A stretch of DNA of 64,000 nucleotides, taken from Procambarus clarkii. Lineage: Eukaryota > Arthropoda > Malacostraca > Decapoda > Cambaridae. The DNA lies in contig NC_091185.1 of assembly GCF_040958095.1 (NCBI RefSeq), forward strand, positions 14,998,666 to 15,062,665, in the 5' to 3' direction. Positions within the stretch are counted from its first letter, which is position 1; each line of letters starts with the position of its first letter. Under the pieces are notes generated by a model, which was given only the letters and a program-made list of their open reading frames with translations, ran no database searches and was not told the origin of the DNA. The translations under genes and the position numbers were made by a program. This document shows positions 23,701 through 36,096 of the stretch, in pieces.

Positions 23701-26700
23701 TGATGGTGCTGCTGTTAATGTGTTGCTTGAGTGATATGGTGCTGCTGTTAATGTATTGCTTGAGTGTGACGGTGCTGCTGTTGTTGATGTTTTGTTTGAT
23801 GGTGACAGTGTTGCTATTAATGTATTCTTAGAGTGTGTCGGTGCTGCTGTTGTTGATTTATTGCTTAAATGTGACGGTGCTGTTATTGTTGATGTATTGT
23901 TTGAGGGTGATGTCTGCTGTTAACATATTGCTTCAGAGTAACGGTGCTTTATGTTAATATATTCCTTGAGTGGGACGTTGCTGCTGTTAATGTATTGCTT
24001 GAGTGTGACGGTGGTGCTGTTAATGTATTGCTTGATTGTGACGTTGCGGCTGTTAATGTATTGCTTGCGGTTGACGGTGCTGCTGTTAATGTATTGCTTG
24101 ATTGGTGGTGCTGCTGTTAATGTATTACTTGAGTGTGACGGTTCTGCTGTTGATATATTGCTTGAGTGTGACGGTGCTGCTGTTGATGTATTGCTTGCGT
24201 GATGGTGCTGCTGTTAATGTATTGCTTGAGTGGTGGTGCTTATGTTAATGTATTGCTTGAGTGATATGGTGCTGCTGTTAATGTATTGCTTGCGTGTGAC
24301 GGTGCTGCTGTTAATGTATTGCTTGCGTGTGACGGTGCTGCTGTTACTGTATTGCTTGAGTGTTAAGGTGCTGCTGTTAATGTATTGCTTGAGTGGTGGT
24401 GCTGCTGTTAATGTATTGCTTGAGTGGGACGGTTCTGCTGTTACTGTATTGCTTGATAGTGACGGTTCTGCTGTTGATGTATTCCTTGAGTGGGACGGTG
24501 CTGCTGTTAATTTTTTGCTTGAGTGTGACGGTGCTGCTGTTAATGTATTACTTGAGTGTGACGGTTCTGCTGTTGATGTATTGCTTGAGTGTGACGGTGC
24601 TGCTGTTGATGTATTGCTTGCGTGATGGTGCTGCTGTTAATGTATTGCTTGCGTGGTGGTGCTGCTTTTAATGTATTGCTTGAGTGATATGGTGCTGCTG
24701 GTAATGTATTACTTGAGTGGGACGGTACTGCTGTTATTATGTTGCTTGAGTGTGACTGTTCTGCTGTTACTATATTGCTTGAGTGTTAAGGTGCTGCTGT
24801 TAATGTATTGCTTGAGTGTTGGTGCTGCTGTTAATGTATTGCTTGAGTGTGACGGTTCTGATGTTAATGTATTGCTTAGGTGTGACGGTGCTGCTGTTAA
24901 TGTATTCCTTGAGTGTGATGGTGCTGATGTTGATGTATTGTTTGAGTGATGGTGCTGCTGTTAATGTATTGGTTAAGTGTGATGGTGATGCTGTTAATGT
25001 ATTGCTTGAATGTTGGTGCTGCTGTTAATGTGTTGCTTGAGTGATATGGTGCTGCTGTTAATGTATTGCTTGAGTGTTGGTGCTGCCGCTATTGTATTGC
25101 TTGAATGGGATTGTGCTGCTGTTGATGTATTGCTTGAGTGTGACGGTGCTGCTTTTAATGTATTGCTTGAGTGGGACGGTGCTGCTGTTAAGGTTTTGCT
25201 TGAGTGTGACGCTCCTGCCTGTTGATGTATTGCTTGAGTGTGACGCTGCTGCCTGTTGATGTATTGCTTGAGTGATGGTGCTGCTGTTAATGTGTTGCTT
25301 GAGTGATATGGTGCTGCTGTTAATGTATTGCTTGAGTGTGACGGTGCTGCTCTTGATTTAACTTTTAGTTTGACGATGCTGCTGTTATTGTACTGCTTGA
25401 ATGGGACGGTGCTGCTGTTGATTTAACTTTTGAGTTTGACGATGCTGCTGTTATTGTACTGCTTGAATGGGTCGGTGCTGCTGTTGTTGTATTGCTTGAG
25501 TGTGACGGTGCTGCTGTTAATGTATTGCTTGATTGTGAAGGTGCTGCTGTTAATGTATTGCTTGAGTGGTGGTGCTGCTGGTAATGTATTGCTTGAGTGT
25601 GACGGTTCTGCTGTTAATGTATTGCTTGAGTGTGACGGTGCTGCTGTTGATGTATTGCTTGAGTGAGACGGTGCTGCTGTTAATGTTTTACTTGAGTGGG
25701 ACGGTGCTGCTGTTGATGTATTGCTTGAGTGGGACGGTGCTGCTTTTAATGTATTGCTTGAGTGAGACGGTGCTGCTGTTAATGTTTTACTTGAGTGGGA
25801 CGGTGCTGCTGTTGATGTATTGCTTGAGTGTGACGGTGCTGCTGTTGATGTATTGCTTGCGTGATGGTGCTGCTGTTAATGTATTGCTTGAGTGGTGGTG
25901 CTGCTGTTAATGTATTGCTTGGGTGTGACGGTGCTGCTGTTAATGTATTGCTTGAGTGGTGGTGCTGCTGTTAATGTATTATTTGAGTGTGACGGTTCTG
26001 CTGTTGATGTATTGCTTGAGTGTGACGGTGCTGCTGTTGATGTATTGCTTGCGTGATGGTGCTGCTGTTAATGTATTGCTTGAGAGGTGGTGCTGATGTT
26101 AATGTATTGATTGAGTGATATGGTGCTGCTTTTAATGTATTGTTTGAGTGTGACGGTGCTGCTGTTAATGTATTGCTTGAGTGAGACGGTACTGCTGTTA
26201 TTGTGTTGCTTGAATGCGACTGTTCTGCTGTTACTGTATTGCTTGAGTGTGAAGGTGCTGCTGTTAATGTATTGCTTGAGTGTGACAGTGCTGTCTTTAC
26301 TGTATTGCTTGAGTGTGATTGTTCTTCTGTTACAGTATTGCTTGAGTGTGACTGTTTTGCTGTTACTGTATTGCTTGAGTGTGAAGGTGCTGCTGTTAAT
26401 GTACTGCTTGAGTGTTGGTGTTGCTGTTAATGTATTACTTGAGTGTGACGGTTCTGCTGTTAATGTATTGCTTAAGTGTGACGGTGCTGCTGTTAATGTA
26501 TTGCTTGAGTGATGGTGCTGCTGTTAATGTGTTGCTTGAGTGATATGGTGCTGCTGTTAATGTATTGCTTGAGTGTGACGGTGCTGCTGTTGTTGATGTT
26601 TTGTTTGATGGTGACAGTGTTGCTATTAATGTATTCTTAGAGTGTGTCGGTGCTGCTGTTGTTGATTTATTGCTTAAATGTGACGGTGCTGTTATTGTTG

Positions 26701-28654
26701 ATGTATTGTTTGAGGGTGATGTCTGCTGTTAACATATTGCTTCAGAGTAACGGTGCTTTATGTTAATATATTCCTTGAGTGGGACGTTGCTGCTGTTAAT
26801 GTATTGCTTGAGTGTGACGGTGGTGCTGTTAATGTATTGCTTGATTGTGACGTTGCGGCTGTTAATGTATTGCTTGCGGTTGACGGTGCTGCTGTTAATG
26901 TATTGCTTGATTGGTGGTGCTGCTGTTAATGTATTACTTGAGTGTGACGGTTCTGCTGTTGATATATTGCTTGAGTGTGACGGTGCTGCTGTTGATGTAT
27001 TGCTTGCGTGATGGTGCTGCTGTTAATGTATTGCTTGAGTGGTGGTGCTTATGTTAATGTATTGCTTGAGTGATATGGTGCTGCTGTTAATGTATTGCTT
27101 GCGTGTGACGGTGCTGCTGTTAATGTATTGCTTGCGTGTGACGGTGCTGCTGTTACTGTATTGCTTGAGTGTTAAGGTGCTGCTGTTAATGTATTGCTTG
27201 AGTGGTGGTGCTGCTGTTAATGTATTGCTTGAGTGGGACGGTTCTGCTGTTACTGTATTGCTTGATAGTGACGGTTCTGCTGTTGATGTATTCCTTGAGT
27301 GGGACGGTGCTGCTGTTAATTTTTTGCTTGAGTGTGACGGTGCTGCTGTTAATGTATTACTTGAGTGTGACGGTTCTGCTGTTGATGTATTGCTTGAGTG
27401 TGACGGTGCTGCTGTTGATGTATTGCTTGCGTGATGGTGCTGCTGTTAATGTATTGCTTGCGTGGTGGTGCTGCTTTTAATGTATTGCTTGAGTGATATG
27501 GTGCTGCTGGTAATGTATTACTTGAGTGGGACGGTACTGCTGTTATTATGTTGCTTGAGTGTGACTGTTCTGCTGTTACTATATTGCTTGAGTGTTAAGG
27601 TGCTGCTGTTAATGTATTGCTTGAGTGTTGGTGCTGCTGTTAATGTATTGCTTGAGTGTGACGGTTCTGATGTTAATGTATTGCTTAGGTGTGACGGTGC
27701 TGCTGTTAATGTATTCCTTGAGTGTGATGGTGCTGATGTTGATGTATTGTTTGAGTGATGGTGCTGCTGTTAATGTATTGGTTAAGTGTGATGGTGATGC
27801 TGTTAATGTATTGCTTGAATGTTGGTGCTGCTGTTAATGTGTTGCTTGAGTGATATGGTGCTGCTGTTAATGTATTGCTTGAGTGTTGGTGCTGCCGCTA
27901 TTGTATTGCTTGAATGGGATTGTGCTGCTGTTGATGTATTGCTTGAGTGTGACGGTGCTGCTTTTAATGTATTGCTTGAGTGGGACGGTGCTGCTGTTAA
28001 GGTTTTGCTTGAGTGTGACGCTCCTGCCTGTTGATGTATTGCTTGAGTGTGACGCTGCTGCCTGTTGATGTATTGCTTGAGTGATGGTGCTGCTGTTAAT
28101 GTGTTGCTTGAGTGATATGGTGCTGCTGTTAATGTATTGCTTGAGTGTGACGGTGCTGCTCTTGATTTAACTTTTAGTTTGACGATGCTGCTGTTATTGT
28201 ACTGCTTGAATGGGACGGTGCTGCTGTTGATTTAACTTTTGAGTTTGACGATGCTGCTGTTATTGTACTGCTTGAATGGGTCGGTGCTGCTGTTGTTGTA
28301 TTGCTTGAGTGTGACGGTGCTGCTGTTAATGTATTGCTTGATTGTGAAGGTGCTGCTGTTAATGTATTGCTTGAGTGGTGGTGCTGCTGGTAATGTATTG
28401 CTTGAGTGTGACGGTTCTGCTGTTAATGTATTGCTTGAGTGTGACGGTGCTGCTGTTGATGTATTGCTTGAGTGAGACGGTGCTGCTGTTAATGTTTTAC
28501 TTGAGTGGGACGGTGCTGCTGTTGATGTATTGCTTGAGTGGGACGGTGCTGCTTTTAATGTATTGCTTGAGTGAGACGGTGCTGCTGTTAATGTTTTACT
28601 TGAGTGGGACGGTGCTGCTGTTGATGTATTGCTTGAGTGTGACGGTGCTGCTGT
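23037..28654. repeat. 2,809-bp tandem duplication inside the array
   Basis: Unit-variant strings at 23302, 24230, 25430 and 25566 recur exactly 2,809 bases later at 26111, 27039, 28239 and 28375. The copies are about 23037-25845 and 25846-28654, directly abutting. Sequences look identical over the stretches compared, implying a very recent duplication. Confidence 0.85.
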
Positions 28655-31600
28655 TAATGTATTGTTTAAGTATGACGGTGCGGCTGTTGATGTATTGCTT
28701 GAGTGTGATGGTGCTGCTGTTAATGTATTGGTTGAGTTATGGTGCTGCAGTTAATGTGTTGCTTGAGTGATATGGTGCTGCTGTTAATTTATTGTTTGAG
28801 TGTGACGGTGCTGCTGTTAATGTATTGCTTGAGTGTGATGGTGCTGCTGTTGATGTAATGCTTGAGTGGGACGGTGCTGCTGTTAATGTATTGCTTTAGT
28901 GGGACGGTGCTGCTGTTGATGTATATCTTGAGTGGGACGATGCTGCTGTTAATGTATTGCTTGAGTGTGATGGTGCTGCTGTTAATGTATTGCTTGAGTG
29001 TGAGGGTGCTGCTGTTAATGTATTCCTTGAGTGAGGGTGCTGCTGTTAACGTATTCCTTGAGTGAGGGTGCTGCTGTTAATGTATTGCTTGGGTGGGACG
29101 TTGCTGTTGTTAATGAATTGCTTGAGTGTGATGGTGCTGCTGTTAATTTATTGCTTGAGTGTGAAGGTGCTGCTGTTAATGTATTGCTTGAGTGTGACAG
29201 TGCTGTCTTTACTGTATTGCTTGAGTGTGATTGTTCTTCTGTTACAGTATTGCTTGAGTGTGACTGTTTTGCTGTTACTGTATTGCTTGAGTGTGAAGGT
29301 GCTGCTGTTAATGTACTGCTTGAGTGTTGGTGTTGCTGTTAATGTATTGCTTGAGGGTGACGGTTCTGCTGTTAATGTATTGCTTAAGTGTGACGGTGCT
29401 GCTGTTAATGTATTGCTTGAGTGATGGTGCTGCTGTTAATGTGTTGCTTGAGTGATATGGTGCTGCTGTTAATGTATTGCTTGAGTGTGACGGTGCTGCT
29501 GTTGTTGATGTTTTGTTTGATGGTGACAGTGTTGCTATTAATGTATTCTTAGAGTGTGTCGGTGCTGCTGTTGTTGATTTATTGCTTAAATGTGACGGTG
29601 CTGTTATTGTTGATGTATTGTTTGAGGGTGATGTCTGCTGTTAACATATTGCTTCAGAGTAACGGTGCTTTATGTTAATATATTCCTTGAGTGGGACGTT
29701 GCTGCTGTTAATGTATTGCTTGAGTGTGACGGTGCTGCTGTTAATGTATTGCTTGATTGTGACGTTGCTGCTGTTAATGTATTGCTTGAGGTTGACGGTG
29801 CTGCTGTTAATGTATTGCTTGATTGGTGGTGCTGCTGTTAATGTATTACTTGAGTGTGACGGTTCTGCTGTTGATATATTGCTTGAGTGTGACGGTGCTG
29901 CTGTTGATGTATTGCTTGCGTGATGGTGCTGCTGTTAATGTATTGCTTGAGTGGTGGTGCTTATGTTTATGTATTGCTTGAGTGATATGGTGCTGCTGTT
30001 AATGTATTGCTTGCGTGTGACGGTGCTGCTGTTAATGTATTGCTTGCGTGTGACGGTGCTGCTGTTACTGTATTGCTTGAGTGTGAAGGTGCTGCTGTTA
30101 ATGTATTGCTTGAGTGTGATGGTGCTGCTGTTAATGTATTGCTTGAGTGGTGGTGCTGCTGTTAATGTATTGCTTGAGTGGGACGGTTCTGCTGTTACTG
30201 TATTGCTTGATAATGACGGTTCTGCTGTTGATGTATTCCTTGAGTGGGACGGTGCTGCTGTTAATTTTTTGCTTGAGTGTGACGGTGCTGCTGTTAATGT
30301 ATTACTTGAGTGTGACGGTTCTGCTGTTGATGTATTGCTTGAGTGTGACGGTGCTGCTGTTGATGTATTGCTTGCGTGATGGTGCTGCTGTTAATGTATT
30401 GCTTGCGTGGTGGTGCTGCTTTTAATGTATTGCTTGAGTGATATGGTGCTGCTGGTAATGTATTACTTGAGTGGGACGGTACTGCTGTTATTATGTTGCT
30501 TGAGTGTGACTGTTCTGCTGTTACTATATTGCTTGAGTGTTAAGGTGCTGCTGTTAATGTATTGCTTGAGTGTTGGTGCTGCTGTTAATGTATTGCTTGA
30601 GTGTGACGGTTCTGATGTTAATGTATTGCTTAGGTGTGACGGTGCTGCTGTTAATGTATTGCTTGAGTGTGATGGTGCTGTTGTTGATGTATTGTTTGAG
30701 TGATGGTGCTGCTGTTAATGTATTGGTTAAGTATGATGGTGATGCTGTTAATGTATTGCTTGAATGTTGGTGCTGCTGTTAATGTGTTGCTTGAGTGATA
30801 TGGTGCTGCTGTTAATGTATTGCTTGAGTGTTGGTGCTGCCGCTATTGTATTGCTTGATTGGGATTGTGCTGCTGTTGATGTATTGCTTGAGTGTGACGG
30901 TGCTGCTGTTAATGTATTGCTTGAGTGGGACGGTGCTGCTGTTAAGGTTTTGCTTGAGTGTGACGCTGCTGCCTGTTTATGTATTGCTTGAGTGATGGTG
31001 CTGCTGTTAATGTATTGCTTGAGTGTGACGGTGCTGCTCTTGATTTAACTTTTGAGTTTGACGATGCTGTTGTTATTGTACTGCTTGAATGGGACGGTGC
31101 TGCTGTTGATTTAACTTTTGAGTTTGACGATGCTGCTGTTATTGTACTGCTTGAATGGGTCGGTGCTGCTGTTGTTGTATTGCTTGAGTGTGACGGTGCT
31201 GCTGTTAATGTATTGCTTGAGTGTGAAGGTGCTGCTGTTAATGTACTGCTTGAGTGTTGGTGTTGCTGTTAATGTATTACTTGAGTGTGACGGTTCTGCT
31301 GTTAATGTATTGCTTAAGTGTGACGGTGCTGCTGTTAATGTATTGCTTGAGTGATGGTGCTGCTGTTAATGTGTTGCTTGAGTGATATGGTGCTGCTGTT
31401 AATGTATTGCTTGAGTGTGACGGTGCTGCTGTTGTTGATGTTTTGTTTGATGGTGACAGTGTTGCTATTAATGTATTCTTAGAGTGTGTCGGTGCTGCTG
31501 TTGTTGATTTATTGCTTAAATGTGACGGTGCTGTTATTGTTGATGTATTGTTTGAGGGTGATGTCTGCTGTTAACATATTGCTTCAGAGTAACGGTGCTT

Positions 31601-34600
31601 TATGTTAATATATTCCTTGAGTGGGACGTTGCTGCTGTTAATGTATTGCTTGAGTGTGACGGTGGTGCTGTTAATGTATTGCTTGATTGTGACGTTGCGG
31701 CTGTTAATGTATTGCTTGCGGTTGACGGTGCTGCTGTTAATGTATTGCTTGATTGGTGGTGCTGCTGTTAATGTATTACTTGAGTGTGACGGTTCTGCTG
31801 TTGATATATTGCTTGAGTGTGACGGTGCTGCTGTTGATGTATTGCTTGCGTGATGGTGCTGCTGTTAATGTATTGCTTGAGTGGTGGTGCTTATGTTAAT
31901 GTATTGCTTGAGTGATATGGTGCTGCTGTTAATGTATTGCTTGCGTGTGACGGTGCTGCTGTTAATGTATTGCTTGCGTGTGACGGTGCTGCTGTTACTG
32001 TATTGCTTGAGTGTTAAGGTGCTGCTGTTAATGTATTGCTTGAGTGGTGGTGCTGCTGTTAATGTATTGCTTGAGTGGGACGGTTCTGCTGTTACTGTAT
32101 TGCTTGATAGTGACGGTTCTGCTGTTGATGTATTCCTTGAGTGGGACGGTGCTGCTGTTAATTTTTTGCTTGAGTGTGACGGTGCTGCTGTTAATGTATT
32201 ACTTGAGTGTGACGGTTCTGCTGTTGATGTATTGCTTGAGTGTGACGGTGCTGCTGTTGATGTATTGCTTGCGTGATGGTGCTGCTGTTAATGTATTGCT
32301 TGCGTGGTGGTGCTGCTTTTAATGTATTGCTTGAGTGATATGGTGCTGCTGGTAATGTATTACTTGAGTGGGACGGTACTGCTGTTATTATGTTGCTTGA
32401 GTGTGACTGTTCTGCTGTTACTATATTGCTTGAGTGTTAAGGTGCTGCTGTTAATGTATTGCTTGAGTGTTGGTGCTGCTGTTAATGTATTGCTTGAGTG
32501 TGACGGTTCTGATGTTAATGTATTGCTTAGGTGTGACGGTGCTGCTGTTAATGTATTCCTTGAGTGTGATGGTGCTGATGTTGATGTATTGTTTGAGTGA
32601 TGGTGCTGCTGTTAATGTATTGGTTAAGTGTGATGGTGATGCTGTTAATGTATTGCTTGAATGTTGGTGCTGCTGTTAATGTGTTGCTTGAGTGATATGG
32701 TGCTGCTGTTAATGTATTGCTTGAGTGTTGGTGCTGCCGCTATTGTATTGCTTGAATGGGATTGTGCTGCTGTTGATGTATTGCTTGAGTGTGACGGTGC
32801 TGCTTTTAATGTATTGCTTGAGTGGGACGGTGCTGCTGTTAAGGTTTTGCTTGAGTGTGACGCTCCTGCCTGTTGATGTATTGCTTGAGTGTGACGCTGC
32901 TGCCTGTTGATGTATTGCTTGAGTGATGGTGCTGCTGTTAATGTGTTGCTTGAGTGATATGGTGCTGCTGTTAATGTATTGCTTGAGTGTGACGGTGCTG
33001 CTCTTGATTTAACTTTTAGTTTGACGATGCTGCTGTTATTGTACTGCTTGAATGGGACGGTGCTGCTGTTGATTTAACTTTTGAGTTTGACGATGCTGCT
33101 GTTATTGTACTGCTTGAATGGGTCGGTGCTGCTGTTGTTGTATTGCTTGAGTGTGACGGTGCTGCTGTTAATGTATTGCTTGATTGTGAAGGTGCTGCTG
33201 TTAATGTATTGCTTGAGTGGTGGTGCTGCTGGTAATGTATTGCTTGAGTGTGACGGTTCTGCTGTTAATGTATTGCTTGAGTGTGACGGTGCTGCTGTTG
33301 ATGTATTGCTTGAGTGAGACGGTGCTGCTGTTAATGTTTTACTTGAGTGGGACGGTGCTGCTGTTGATGTATTGCTTGAGTGGGACGGTGCTGCTTTTAA
33401 TGTATTGCTTGAGTGAGACGGTGCTGCTGTTAATGTTTTACTTGAGTGGGACGGTGCTGCTGTTGATGTATTGCTTGAGTGTGACGGTGCTGCTGTTAAT
33501 GTATTGTTTAAGTATGACGGTGCGGCTGTTGATGTATTGCTTGAGTGTGATGGTGCTGCTGTTAATGTATTGGTTGAGTTATGGTGCTGCAGTTAATGTG
33601 TTGCTTGAGTGATATGGTGCTGCTGTTAATTTATTGTTTGAGTGTGACGGTGCTGCTGTTAATGTATTGCTTGAGTGTGATGGTGCTGCTGTTGATGTAA
33701 TGCTTGAGTGGGACGGTGCTGCTGTTAATGTATTGCTTTAGTGGGACGGTGCTGCTGTTGATGTATATCTTGAGTGGGACGATGCTGCTGTTAATGTATT
33801 GCTTGAGTGTGATGGTGCTGCTGTTAATGTATTGCTTGAGTGTGAGGGTGCTGCTGTTAATGTATTCCTTGAGTGAGGGTGCTGCTGTTAACGTATTCCT
33901 TGAGTGAGGGTGCTGCTGTTAATGTATTGCTTGGGTGGGACGTTGCTGTTGTTAATGAATTGCTTGAGTGTGATGGTGCTGCTGTTAATTTATTGCTTGA
34001 GTGTGAAGGTGCTGCTGTTAATGTATTGCTTGAGTGTGACAGTGCTGTCTTTACTGTATTGCTTGAGTGTGATTGTTCTTCTGTTACAGTATTGCTTGAG
34101 TGTGACTGTTTTGCTGTTACTGTATTGCTTGAGTGTGAAGGTGCTGCTGTTAATGTACTGCTTGAGTGTTGGTGTTGCTGTTAATGTATTGCTTGAGGGT
34201 GACGGTTCTGCTGTTAATGTATTGCTTAAGTGTGACGGTGCTGCTGTTAATGTATTGCTTGAGTGATGGTGCTGCTGTTAATGTGTTGCTTGAGTGATAT
34301 GGTGCTGCTGTTAATGTATTGCTTGAGTGTGACGGTGCTGCTGTTGTTGATGTTTTGTTTGATGGTGACAGTGTTGCTATTAATGTATTCTTAGAGTGTG
34401 TCGGTGCTGCTGTTGTTGATTTATTGCTTAAATGTGACGGTGCTGTTATTGTTGATGTATTGTTTGAGGGTGATGTCTGCTGTTAACATATTGCTTCAGA
34501 GTAACGGTGCTTTATGTTAATATATTCCTTGAGTGGGACGTTGCTGCTGTTAATGTATTGCTTGAGTGTGACGGTGCTGCTGTTAATGTATTGCTTGATT

Positions 34601-36096
34601 GTGACGTTGCTGCTGTTAATGTATTGCTTGAGGTTGACGGTGCTGCTGTTAATGTATTGCTTGATTGGTGGTGCTGCTGTTAATGTATTACTTGAGTGTG
34701 ACGGTTCTGCTGTTGATATATTGCTTGAGTGTGACGGTGCTGCTGTTGATGTATTGCTTGCGTGATGGTGCTGCTGTTAATGTATTGCTTGAGTGGTGGT
34801 GCGTATGTTTATGTATTGCTTGAGTGATATGGTGCTGCTGTTAATGTATTGCTTGCGTGTGACGGTGCTGCTGTTAATGTATTGCTTGCGTGTGACGGTG
34901 CTGCTGTTACTGTATTGCTTGAGTGTGAAGGTGCTGCTGTTAATGTATTGCTTGAGTGTGATGGTGCTGCTGTTAATGTATTGCTTGAGTGGTGGTGCTG
35001 CTGTTAATGTATTGCTTGAGTGGGACGGTTCTGCTGTTACTGTATTGCTTGATAATGACGGTTCTGCTGTTGATGTATTCCTTGAGTGGGACGGTGCTGC
35101 TGTTAATTTTTTGCTTGAGTGTGACGGTGCTGCTGTTAATGTATTACTTGAGTGTGACGGTTCTGCTGTTGATGTATTGCTTGAGTGTGACGGTGCTGCT
35201 GTTGATGTATTGCTTGCGTGATGGTGCTGCTGTTAATGTATTGCTTGCGTGGTGGTGCTGCTTTTAATGTATTGCTTGAGTGATATGGTGCTGCTGGTAA
35301 TGTATTACTTGAGTGGGACGGTACTGCTGTTATTATGTTGCTTGAGTGTGACTGTTCTGCTGTTACTATATTGCTTGAGTGTTAAGGTGCTGCTGTTAAT
35401 GTATTGCTTGAGTGTTGGTGCTGCTGTTAATGTATTGCTTGAGTGTGACGGTTCTGATGTTAATGTATTGCTTAGGTGTGACGGTGCTGCTGTTAATGTA
35501 TTGCTTGAGTGTGATGGTGCTGTTGTTGATGTATTGTTTGAGTGATGGTGCTGCTGTTAATGTATTGGTTAAGTATGATGGTGATGCTGTTAATGTATTG
35601 CTTGAATGTTGGTGCTGCTGTTAATGTGTTGCTTGAGTGATATGGTGCTGCTGTTAATGTATTGCTTGAGTGTTGGTGCTGCCGCTATTGTATTGCTTGA
35701 TTGGGATTGTGCTGCTGTTGATGTATTGCTTGAGTGTGACGGTGCTGCTGTTAATGTATTGCTTGAGTGGGACGGTGCTGCTGTTAAGGTTTTGCTTGAG
35801 TGTGACGCTGCTGCCTGTTGATGTATTGCTTGAGTGATGGTGCTGCTGTTAATGTATTGCTTGAGTGTGACGGTGCTGCTCTTGATTTAACTTTTGAGTT
35901 TGACGATGCTGTTGTTATTGTACTGCTTGAATGGGACGGTGCTGCTGTTGATTTAACTTTTGAGTTTGACGATGCTGCTGTTATTGTACTGCTTGAATGG
36001 GTCGGTGCTGCTGTTGTTGTATTGCTTGAGTGTGACGGTGCTGCTGTTAATGTATTGCTTGAGTGTGAAGGTGCTGCTGTTAATGTATTGCTTGAG
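26413..36096. repeat. 4,842-bp tandem duplication inside the array
   Basis: Unit-variant strings at 26760, 27039, 28239, 28862, 29031, 29672, 30407 and 30764 recur exactly 4,842 bases later. The copies abut (about 26413-31254 and 31255-36096); beyond 36097 the order of variants changes. Near-identity with single-base differences (GCTTATGTTT near 29961 against GCGTATGTTT near 34802) shows they are separate copies in the assembly. The first copy overlaps the second copy of the 2,809-bp duplication. Confidence 0.85.
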
